A stretch of 64,000 nt of DNA from assembly GCF_964204645.1 (NCBI RefSeq), contig NC_134026.1, forward strand, positions 28,104,650-28,168,649. The letters are read 5' to 3'. Under the pieces are notes generated by a model. It worked only from the letters and a program-made list of their open reading frames with translations. It made no database searches and was not told the DNA's origin. How positions within the stretch are numbered: position 1 is the first letter of the stretch; every line of letters starts with the position of its first letter. Source of the DNA: Tubulanus polymorphus. Lineage: Eukaryota > Nemertea > Palaeonemertea > Tubulaniformes > Tubulanidae. Made by a program: the position numbers and the translations under genes. Below are positions 13,201 through 22,007 of this stretch, in pieces.

Positions 13201-13789
13201 GCAGCAGCCAGCTACTCAACTAACTCAACAGATGTCACAATTAAATATGCAGGCGGGAGGTGCTCCACTTATGGCTCCAAATATGGGTATGTGCAGTCGC
13301 TAATGATGATATATTGTTTAGTCAATCAATTATTAGCAGATTTTGTCTTCTGTATCGTTTATTATTCATAGCTTGTACCGGTGAACCTGAAGGAAGTATG
13401 TATATGAACTTATATAAGTTTTGAATCTATTCCAATTGCTTGATTGTTAATATTATTATTTTCATAAAATGGGCAAATTTTTTTCTAATTTCGAAAGGAT
13501 TTGTCAGCTTAGCTTGCTTTTCATTTCTTGAGAATATTTTCATGCTTCTTTAATGTTTGTATATTTTGTTTATATATTTAAAAGATATTTAGAAATGAAA
13601 ATATTTAGAAAACATTTTAAAAACTGAATCATTCACACTCTTAAATCGAGTATGATATATGTTTCAGGTATGGGTGTACAACAAACTGGTGGCATGATGT
13701 CTATGACAATGACAAGGAGTCAATCGTCAACTTTACAACAGCGAGCTGATCAAGCCTTCTCCGGATTAGGTTCATTTACAGCCAAATAA
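4242..13789 (+). CDS. CLINT1: Clathrin interactor 1 (epsinR/enthoprotin), ENTH-domain adaptor
   Basis: Exons: 4242-4273, 4639-4840, 5175-5313, 5467-5598, 6379-6535, 7108-7170, 9356-9527, 9610-9784, 10145-10199, 10288-10567, 10640-10744, 10958-11110, 11200-11341, 11542-11574, 12044-12079, 13113-13286, 13372-13395 and 13668-13789. They sum to 2196 nt (731 aa). An in-frame stop precedes the start Met, which begins MWKLREITDK as in vertebrate CLINT1. Residues about 1-150 form the ENTH domain (DDPWGPTG, NKKNWRRVYK, RNGSERVV, KNKDKYVG). The rest is disordered, with acidic-Phe motifs (FADFSNF, FGDFSQF, FGDFSSF) that bind gamma-ear/GGA appendages, then Met/Gln-rich stretches. The family binds PtdIns4P and clathrin/AP-1 in TGN-endosome traffic and carries SNARE cargo such as Vti1b. 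The small 3' exons are phase-consistent but less certain than the ENTH exons. Confidence 0.9.
7767..8031. mobile_element. Terminal-inverted-repeat element with a CAGGCCTGTAGCCAG end, in a CLINT1 intron
   Basis: The left end CAGGCCTGTAGCCAG (7767-7781) is matched by CTGGCTACAGGCTTG (8017-8031). The flanks share a GTGTA direct repeat at 7762-7766 and 8032-8036, a candidate target-site duplication. Ends of this 'GTAGCCAG' type are common on non-autonomous DNA transposons in marine invertebrates; this is from general knowledge and was not searched. There is no transposase ORF. The short ORFs inside are incidental. Confidence 0.6.
8257..8298 (+). other. Candidate 42-nt cassette exon of CLINT1
   Basis: An acceptor (CTGTAG) and donor (CCGTAAGT) flank 42 nt, a multiple of three. 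In the phase set by the exon ending at 7170 it reads 14 codons without a stop (TMGHHYAFPSVE core). It could be included or skipped without changing frame before the 9356 exon. I see no family conservation, so it is only a candidate. Confidence 0.4.
9827..9981. mobile_element. Short MITE-like palindromic element in a CLINT1 intron
   Basis: CTGGGTTTCATAGAC (9827-9841) pairs with GTCTATGAAACCGGG (9967-9981). Further imperfect pairing inside (TCCCTGGGA against TACCCCTAGGGAT) makes the whole roughly 155-bp unit hairpin-like. It is noncoding. The start of the intron-retained reading frame after 9784 runs into it and stops. Confidence 0.5.
12325..12422 (+). other. Candidate alternative exon or alternative 3' end of CLINT1
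   Basis: A good acceptor (TTTTCTTACAG, ending 12324) opens a frame in the correct phase: 31 codons (EHNTCMSLVPVST...) then TAG at 12420-12422. A donor-like GTTAGT at 12418 would instead make a 93-nt in-frame cassette. Either a shorter C-terminus or an insert is possible. The composition differs from the Gln/Met-rich neighbours and no homologue is recalled. Confidence 0.3.
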
Positions 13790-15596
13790 TCGATGCTCAC
13801 CACCGATACACAGCATCTACCGTATTCTAAATCTCTATGACTTTCATCATTATTTACTTGGACTCGAAAAATACAATAGACTGTGTTAAACATTCGTCTA
13901 GATATTTTGTTTGATCATTCAATTGATCAACCTCTGATACAGCTAAATTAACCAATGTATACTACAACCAATATACTGAAGTTAAAGGTACATATATTTT
14001 TGATTTAACATCTATTTAATGAGAAATGGTATTAGGTTGATTCTGCACATGTTTTTGAAATGATTGAAGTAATTTTTCCCAACAGATTATGTTACCTACA
14101 GACATGATGTATCATGTTATATGTATGAACTGTTTTATTGTATCTGGTCCTGAAACTTTCAAACGAAGCATTCCACAATTGTTTGTATTTCAATGAAAAT
14201 ATGTGTATGAATTGAAGTGTCTTAATTTATTTATAATGATTACCGGATTATTAGTCTACAGTATCTTAACTGATTAATTAATAATTATAGTTATAATATA
14301 TGTAAACATATTTGTACATTGTTATCATATAGATTAAGTCACTAATATGTCTTATTTCCTTCTCTTCAAAAATGCACTACCTTCACTGAACGAGGTATTA
14401 ATATTTTGATTTATCTAGATACTTGCATTTAGGCTACAACTGCAATATTTTGTTTATTTCTGTTGACATCAGCATTTAACGAATTTGAAGAGATTTTAGC
14501 GATGTTCAAGTATCTATGTATTGTAGCCTATGTCTGTAATTGGTGAAAACAGCAGCAGTTCTAGTCTTTGTACACATAGACTACAAAGTCTGTGATATTT
14601 TTATCTTCATCACAATAGATCAACATTTTCATGTTGAATTAAGTTGAATCAAAAATTCATAATTTTTGTTTGAATGCATACATTGTGTGTCATTATTCCT
14701 TATTTATACTGCTGTTCATACTTTGTTACCTTGTTGTTAAAATGTTTCCGATGGTGTGACTGGTAGAAAAAAATACTTCTAGCTTCTTAATCATGTTAAA
14801 ACCTGTCTTCAGTTGATCAACTGTCAACCGCCAATATGAATTAGGTGAATGCATTTGTAATATTCGTGTACATAGACTAAAAATATTATTTACCATTGCG
14901 TATGCCGTGGACATATCAGTTGAGATGGAAATACCTTTCTATGACCTCTTACATAGTGCACATCAAGGAACAAAGTTGTATATTTGTAATATTGTATGTA
15001 CATCTAATAAATGAATTGATCCTATTATTATATCTATTAGTTGTTTGTATATTTTGTTGCTCATGTGGATGATAGATTCTTTGCCATGTTCGTTCGTCAT
15101 CTACATATAGTAGTTATTAAGTGGATTATGAATGATTTATCGAGGATTGAAGGAAAATATTTATGTATAAAAAACATCGATCTCCAGTGAAGTCTTCAGG
15201 CCCGTGGCGTGAAAATATGCAGTCCGTGGTTTCACACCGTCACTGCGCTCGATTGTTCGTTAAACAACCCCCCCCCCCCCCCCCCCGAGGATCATCGGCA
15301 AAAATCCGCATTTAACTTCCCGTATTATGTATAAATCAAGGTTATCAAGCAAGAGACTGCACATCTAATCATATAGCCGAGATTTTCCATCAAAACTTGT
15401 TTCAAGAGTGAAAATAATCGCAACAATGGGAATCTCCACAAAATGGCGCCTAGAAATAGCAAACTTTTCGATAGAAAAGAAACTGGTCTGGATGAGATAA
15501 CTGTAGGTGTTGATTTAAGTGGAATGTTGTGGGTAGATGAAGCATTCTAAAAGCGAGGCAGGAGTCAAACACTGGCTCTTTCTGGGAGTTTAAGGT
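13790..15596 (+). other. Long CLINT1 3' UTR and spacer to histone H1
   Basis: No coding signal is seen. An AATAAA near 15006-15011 is a plausible CLINT1 polyadenylation signal, implying a 3' UTR of about 1.2 kb. After it lie a poly-C tract (15268-15286) and roughly 300 bp of spacer before the convergent H1 gene. Confidence 0.5.
15268..15286 (+). repeat. Homopolymer tract, (C)19
   Basis: Nineteen consecutive C residues lie between the convergent CLINT1 and H1 transcription units. The exact length may be affected by sequencing error. Confidence 0.9.
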
Positions 15597-15612
15597 GGTC
15601 CTGACAAGGACC
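15597..15612 (-). terminator. Histone mRNA 3' stem-loop and downstream element
   Basis: On the minus strand this reads GGTCCTTGTCAGGACC, a 6-bp stem with a 4-nt TGTC loop, 35 bp after the H1 stop codon. About 11 bp further downstream, CCAGAAAGAG (plus-strand 15576-15585) resembles the purine-rich histone downstream element bound by U7 snRNA. Together they indicate cleavage without polyadenylation, typical of S-phase histone mRNAs. The loop is usually UUUC or UUAC; UGUC is a slight variant. Confidence 0.85.
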
Positions 15613-15647
15613 GATTTAGACCTCAAAAGAACGCCGTAGGCTGAAAT

Positions 15648-16256
15648 TTACTTTTTGGCTGCAGTTTTCTTGGTAGCCGCTTTCTTCGCTGGAGTCTTCT
15701 TCTTAGCCGGTTTGGCTGCTGACTTCTTGGTTGGAGTTTTGGTTTTCTTAGCGGCAGGCTTGGCTGCTGCGGCCTTCTTTTTTGGCGAAGCTTTAGCGGC
15801 TTTCTTCGCGGTGGCTTTCTTAGCGGCAGGCTTCTTCGCTTTCGGTTTAGCTGCTTGAGGTTTGGTGACCTTCTTGGCGACTGGTTTCTTCACGACTTTC
15901 TTCGGTTTGGCTGCGGTTTTCTCCTCTTTCTTTGCTTCCTGACTCAATCTGAAACGCCCCGACGCGCCTTGACCTTTGTTCATGTAACGAACGTAAGTTC
16001 CCTTGACGAGTCCGGACTTCAGTTCTTTACGGATAAAGACACCTTGACGGTCGATGTCAACTTTAAATTGTCCAGCGATGTGCTTCTTGATGGCAGCCAG
16101 CGACGAACCAGTTTTCTCTCCCAATGCGGTGATCGCGGCTTTCACCATAACGTTGAATGGAGGATGAGCGGCTGGAGCCTTCGGTTTCGCAGTCTTCTTG
16201 GCAGCGACGGCCTTCTTAGCGGGCGAGGCTGGAGCGGCGGCTTCGGCGTCAGACAT
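15648..16256 (-). CDS. Linker histone H1 (replication-dependent, intronless)
   Basis: The protein has 202 residues. The N-terminal tail is Ala/Lys/Pro-rich. A winged-helix globular domain spans about residues 32-106 (from HPPFNVMVKAAITALGEKTG through GQGASGRFRLS), and the C-terminal tail is Lys/Ala/Pro-rich with SPKK- and TPTKK-type sites. It binds nucleosomal linker DNA and compacts chromatin. A single exon plus a 3' stem-loop marks it as an S-phase histone gene. No core histone genes lie nearby, so it is a solitary H1 rather than part of a visible histone repeat. The start ATG gives the usual MSDAEAAAP-type N-terminus. A weak TATA-like site lies around 16354-16360 on the minus strand. Confidence 0.96.
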   Translation of the reverse strand: MSDAEAAAPASPAKKAVAAKKTAKPKAPAAHPPFNVMVKAAITALGEKTGSSLAAIKKHIAGQFKVDIDRQGVFIRKELKSGLVKGTYVRYMNKGQGASGRFRLSQEAKKEEKTAAKPKKVVKKPVAKKVTKPQAAKPKAKKPAAKKATAKKAAKASPKKKAAAAKPAAKKTKTPTKKSAAKPAKKKTPAKKAATKKTAAKK

Positions 16257-18876
16257 ATTTGAAGGTAGTTGATGCGAGTCTCGTAGATCAGAACGCGTGA
16301 GCTTTATTAACGGTTTACTGTTCGAGTGATGTCCACCCCGCCGATACGCGCCTGTATATGTTCAACTATTGCCGACGCGCACGTACCGCTGTTAGATGCA
16401 GAGCATACGATTCTACTCAGCTGAATTCAGCGACGCAGATTTTGTGCTGGATGATGCTGATAAAGGTTTAATTTCTTGCGTTAGCACTCTTAAATCTGAA
16501 AATTATTTTCGTATTCTGACAGCAAAGATATTACTCCATCAATCGATGTAATCAAATCGAAATTTTAGATTACTTAACGGTGTCGAAATTGCGGTTTCTT
16601 AAGGTCAATTGCAGAAAATGAAATGAAACTTTGTTTTAGAGCTAGAAATTAAGACGTTTCATACCTGTGAATCTATCTACTTGTTTCATAGTAAAGATGA
16701 TGTTGTTAACTATCAACTGACGAAGTTTCGTGAAATTTCGAAATGTAAAACCGGTGAAATATGACGATTTATTTTTGACCCTACGTCTAGAGCAGTTTCT
16801 ATAGTCACACGCGGTGGACACCATTCGGGTCCTTTTTTAAATCGACCCGGTGCAGAGCACATGATTAGATACGTAGAACAAACTTTATAATATGATTAAG
16901 CCTATTATTTCAAATAATCTTCGTATCAAATTTTGTATATATTTTCATGCGAAGTTGTTCAATTATAGTTCAAGAGTGATATGGCTCGGCGGCGTCCCTG
17001 AACCATTCTCCTTCTCAATTTCTCCATAGACTGTATTACTTACTTCAGTTCATTTATTGCCAAACATTTTCAAAGTCTTTAATGAAATGCAAAAAAAGTA
17101 CTGAAAACAAATAAAGAGGTACCGGAATCAAGCATGGATTTGGATAATGATAAGACCAAAAAATGTTCTTATCGGCGCGGGTAGGAATGGCCCGTACTGA
17201 TTCAGACGCCATCTATCGGAATACGGTGTCAACAACGTTTGAAGAATGCGCTACTCTGAATATCCCGTCGGATAAATGCATCTCTCCCCTCTCAATCTAT
17301 CTCCTCTCTCGATTTGTGTCAATTGATTGAATAATGAAAAAAATTGAAGAAAACAGCCAAAACGCATGCATTCAGAACATATCGCCTTTTCATTCAACTG
17401 AAACATTTTATTAAAATAAAAGAAGCAAAAGACAATTTATTACAAAATGATTTCATTTTATTTGGAACAAAATGATTAATACTGCCAAACAATAGGTACT
17501 GCCATTTTTTAACAACTGAAGTTCTGTTCCATAGTTCTACAAATGACTTTACCACCTAAAAAACCTTGAGAAAATTGTTCAGACCTGGACTCGGGCCAAG
17601 AAATGCAATAATCATACCATACCACATGGGGGAAAAGAGGAATGTGGTACAATAAACAATAACAGTTCAATTATCATCGACCAGTCAAATTCGAACTTGT
17701 ATATGTTTAGATTTTTGTCACATCAAAATTGCACATGTATTCCGATATCATTATTATCTATATATCTAGTATTCGATCTTATCAGTATCATTAATATTTA
17801 TCGGGAATAAAATGTCAAGAAATCAAGTTTCAAAGTTGTGGCACCAAGGATCTTCACCTCAAACGTAGCCATCAATTAACTCATTCATACACAATAGTAT
17901 CATGAGTAATAGTAGTAGGATAGCGAAGTACACAACACAATAACAAAAACGCAAACAAAATAAAACACAAAGTATGGGAATTAACCTCATAAAATACTAA
18001 AATAAACCACAAAATAAAATAAAACTAAGTATCTAAGACAATAACATGGCGGCATAACTCAATCAATTCTAATATTGGTTATCTCAAATGGATAGAGTTG
18101 ATTAATGACCAGCAAAACACGATAAAACACTTGATGAACTCGAAGAACAATTATTCATCAGATATATCTACATGAATACAAAATTATTGTAAATAATGTC
18201 TTAAGGAGTCATTGAATAGTAAAACAGTTAATTTCAACTAAAAATCATTTTTCAGTTACTCAACAGAACCTATTGTAAAACCTATTGTAGTGATACAAGT
18301 GTTAACGTACAGATCTGTGAAAAATGTTTATAATATAAACGCAGCGAGATTCAATAATGAACAGGACACGTAATTCATCTGGTAATATGCATAGAAATAA
18401 CATAAATATATGATCACAGATCTACATCATATATCATAAAGAGAATATGAAAATACAGTAACAGATGAAAGAATATATGAAAATATATAACGATATCAAT
18501 TATGTTATTGAAATTAATGCAATAGAAGTATAAGTTGTTCAAGTTTGTAGCCCTGTCTACACTAATCACTGAAAGCGTTACCAAAATCTCCTTTAAGGGT
18601 GGCAACCAAAAACCACTTTCTCTGGAATCGTTTTATGGTGTAGATAAGGCTTCTATCGAGTGGCAAATATTTAGAATCTCTATAGAAATTAATCTCAAGT
18701 TTTTTACATGTGACATACCGGGTAACCACAAAGCACAACTGAATATCACTATAGTATCGTATATTCTGTAGATAAAACAGCTAATAGAGAATCTATGGAT
18801 TAGAAAGATCTAAGATTGATTCATACAATAATGCACATGCACCGATATTCCCTGAAATCATACTTCAATGAATATT
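16257..18876. other. H1 upstream region and spacer/3' UTR of the P450 gene
   Basis: The first 150 bp or so should contain the H1 promoter; a CATATACA-like sequence on the minus strand near 16354-16360 and a CCAAT-like ATTG (plus strand) near 16368 are weak candidates. From about 17400 to 18876 the DNA is very AT-rich and is probably the P450 3' UTR in part. I see no coding region. Confidence 0.4.
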
Positions 18877-21242
18877 TCACTGATCATCTCCATCAGGAGC
18901 AGTATTTGCGTTTTGATCTTCAACAACTTGAAAAATGGCAATAACGTCATTCTTAGGTCTCGATACTGGCAACCATTTATATTTGAGATCTTGTCCTTCC
19001 GGTAATTTCCAAGTATATTTAGACACAAGTAGGGCAGCAGTCATCTGTTGAATAATTGAGTAAATCAGTATATATTTTTTTAGCTTTATTGACAATGTGT
19101 GAGTATTTGTACTACCTTGATGATTCCCCATGAGAAATTTTTACCAACACATCCACGCGCGCCACTACCAAAGGCTACAAGCTTATCGCGGTCATCTTTA
19201 TTACTGAAAAAAAAATCCCAATATTTACAAACAGCCATTCAAAATTTCCAAAAAAAACTTCCTAGATTTTATCTCAACTTCTGAGGCCCAGTAGAGCCTT
19301 CGTAATTACCTACCATGTCATCCACCGTTCAGGAATAAATTTTTCTGGTTGACTGAATATACATGGATCCCTGTGTATAGAATAAGTTGTATACATTACT
19401 GCCCAACCTTTACTGAACTTATATCCAAGAACTTCGAAATCCTGTAAAAAGATAGTAGACATCAAGTCACGTCTTGGGCAAGTTTTGAAAGCTGAAATAT
19501 CAAACATCAACTTTACTACCTTGCGTATCAAGCGCCGGCCAGCAGCGAATGGAGGCCACAGTCTAATGGTTTCTAGAAGAATACTTTCAAGATAATCTGA
19601 TGATGACTGCATGTTTTTCATAGTAGACTCAATCTCCTGATATGTAACAATAAAATAGATAATCAATACTACAGATTGCTTGTTGTAGGCCTATATTTCA
19701 GTAGCAAAAGTAGTAGTAAAATTCAGTCTCTTACATCCAAGTCAAGAGTAGATCCTATAACAAATGAAGTTAATATCGATGCAAATGCTTTTGGAACCAA
19801 GGCTGATGTGAGCAGTAATAAATGGTTGACAATGGATGATTCTGTTGGAAATGATGATGGTAATATCAATTTCAAGAACCCTTTAGCAGAATTCTGAACC
19901 TTTTCCTCTATGATATGAATTAACTTGTCCTAGAAGTTAAAAAAAAAACATTCATAGATTTTTACTGTCTTAATTTTTCAGCCCTTAATCCAATCACATG
20001 ATGACTACCCGGTACTTACCCTTGCTTGCACAGCTTTTGCAAATGTGGATTTACCCATTCCAAGTAATTTCACATTTAAAGGGACAGAAATTATACCTGA
20101 AGAAATATGTTAAAGGTATTTGTGAGTGTCATTCCAATAACAGTAAAACATTAGATAAATTAGTTTGACACTAACCATGCCAGTGAGTTGTGGTAAGATT
20201 TACAATTGTCGATGCTAATTCAGTAGATTCTTCAAAGTCTAGATCAAGAAAAACGCTTAAACAAATCTCCGTCATCATACGTTTAAAGAACTCATACACC
20301 TTGATCTGAGCTGTGTTAGTAAGTTGACCCAATGATTTCTGTATTATGCTATGGAAAAACGAGAAATTTGTAACTTATCATGTTTATATACATACAATGG
20401 AGAGATATTCAAGTGTATTTGTCCTACCTCTCAATCTTTGAATGAAAGTTGGACATTTTTCCATGTGAAAAAAGATTTGACATCAACAAACGTAGATTAT
20501 GCGCTTCAGGTCCTTAAAACATGTTCAATGATATTTTGAAAATGAAATCACAAATTGAAGAAAAACCTGCAACATCATCGAGATACAACTTAACTATACC
20601 TTCTGTAAATAGGATATTTTGTCCGAAGATTTCGCCCATTAATGATTTATAACCCAGCTCCAGATTATCTGTTTGATCTATTTGAATAAAATGGTCCAAT
20701 TATTGATGAAACACTCAGTGTTGTAAGGAAAATAATAAAGAAAATCCCAAACTTGGAAAGGAAAACAAGCCTGAAAAGGTTTCTATTAGTTTATGATTTC
20801 ATCTTCGATGTTTGGACTGCAGTATTCCTGATTGATAAGGCTCAATTAGTCAAGATGTCAAAAAAAATTTATCAATTAAGGAAACCTTTTCAGACTTGAT
20901 TTTCTTTCTGGGTAGGGACTATGGGATTTTCTATTGAAATTGAATACTTATTTAGATTTGCTTAATCAGAAATAACTGGTACCGAACAACAGTGATATCT
21001 ATAACTAACGGCATCTACTTACCGCTTAGAAGTTCCCTAGCAACTGTATTAGACCCGACGAACACAGTCGGTTTATTCAGAATACGTGATACAAAAACCC
21101 GCGATTGATGTTCATTGATTTTAGTTTCGACAAAGTCGACCGGATCGGCATAATATTCATAAGATTTGTCCCCAATGACGGGAAACCCTGCATTCCCTGG
21201 TATGCCATTAAATCCATCATCTAATGCGGCCATCATCATCAT
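18877..21242 (-). CDS. Cytochrome P450, CYP26/CYP120-like, with atypical I-helix
   Basis: Ten exons in coding order: 21023-21242, 20600-20668, 20428-20512, 20176-20348, 20020-20096, 19735-19929, 19520-19636, 19314-19441, 19116-19203 and 18877-19044, totalling 1320 nt (439 aa). P450 landmarks are a GIPGNAGFPVIGD start, a C-helix region GPEAHNLRLLMS, the K-helix ExxR (LLETIRLWPP), a PERW meander motif and the haem ligand loop FGSGARGCVGKNFS. Overall pattern and length resemble CYP26 and cyanobacterial CYP120. There is no N-terminal membrane anchor, so it may be soluble or have an unseen upstream exon. The I-helix (LLLLTSALVPKAFASILTSF) lacks the AGxDT/GGHETT oxygen-activation motif, so ordinary monooxygenase activity is doubtful. 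Substrate unknown. Confidence 0.88.
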
Positions 21243-22007
21243 ACATGTTCATTTACCCCATACAGCGACAACTTCTAACTGGTCTCTTCTTATAGTTATA
21301 GTGTAGTTTTAAGAAAGACTATGAACCTAAAATACGCAAGTACTGTAAAATACACAAGTAGGCTACTACACAAAATTCACAAATATACGACTGCAGCGGC
21401 GAAAGCCGCGGCAATAATTTACTGAATGACGTTTTTTTTTTTAATACAAGCTTTTGAAGAAATTAAGTAAATTCGCCGCGGCAATATTTAGAACCTGTCC
21501 AAAATTGGTAGGCCTACTTTTGGCCACGGCATTCAAAAATTGCTTCCATCGCGCCTGCGATACCACTCATAATATTGAAACTCAAAGCTCTGCCTCTGCT
21601 GGCATGTCTTTGGTCTTCGACATTCATTCATTTAAGTCTGAACAACGTCAACGACAACATTAACCAGTTGTTAACATACTTAATCTTCTTAGCTTAGGCC
21701 TTTCATCGTCTAATTAGTACCTAGCCAAAAGCGATAACGAACGTTAGGGGCCTAACTGATAATAAAAACAACCACACTATTAGAGCCTACAGTGTGATCT
21801 TTCTTACGTTGTTGCACAGGTGGTTGGTGGTTGGCCTATACATGATTTCGAGAATGAAATAGACAGGTCGAGGTCAGGACACGGTTCGATGAATGCACGG
21901 GAATAGGTGAATGTCGCCGCAATGTGAGATCCGATGCAGCGAAAAGATCGAATCCGGAAAATAATTTGAATTGAATTGTTCATCGCGGTACTCTGTACGA
22001 CGGAGCA
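21243..22007. promoter_or_regulatory. Head-to-head intergenic region between the P450 and NCBP3 genes
   Basis: This 765-bp spacer separates two divergent start codons, so it should contain both promoters, possibly a shared bidirectional one. No TATA box is evident. The part near NCBP3 is richer in CpG than the surroundings. The 73-codon ORF at 21454-21663 has no recognisable features and is not annotated. Confidence 0.45.

Noticed and set aside
15655-16262. Plus-strand ORFs of 67 and 135 codons
   Set aside because: They are complements of the Lys/Ala-rich histone H1 gene. The Phe/Leu/Ala-rich products are typical antisense shadows.
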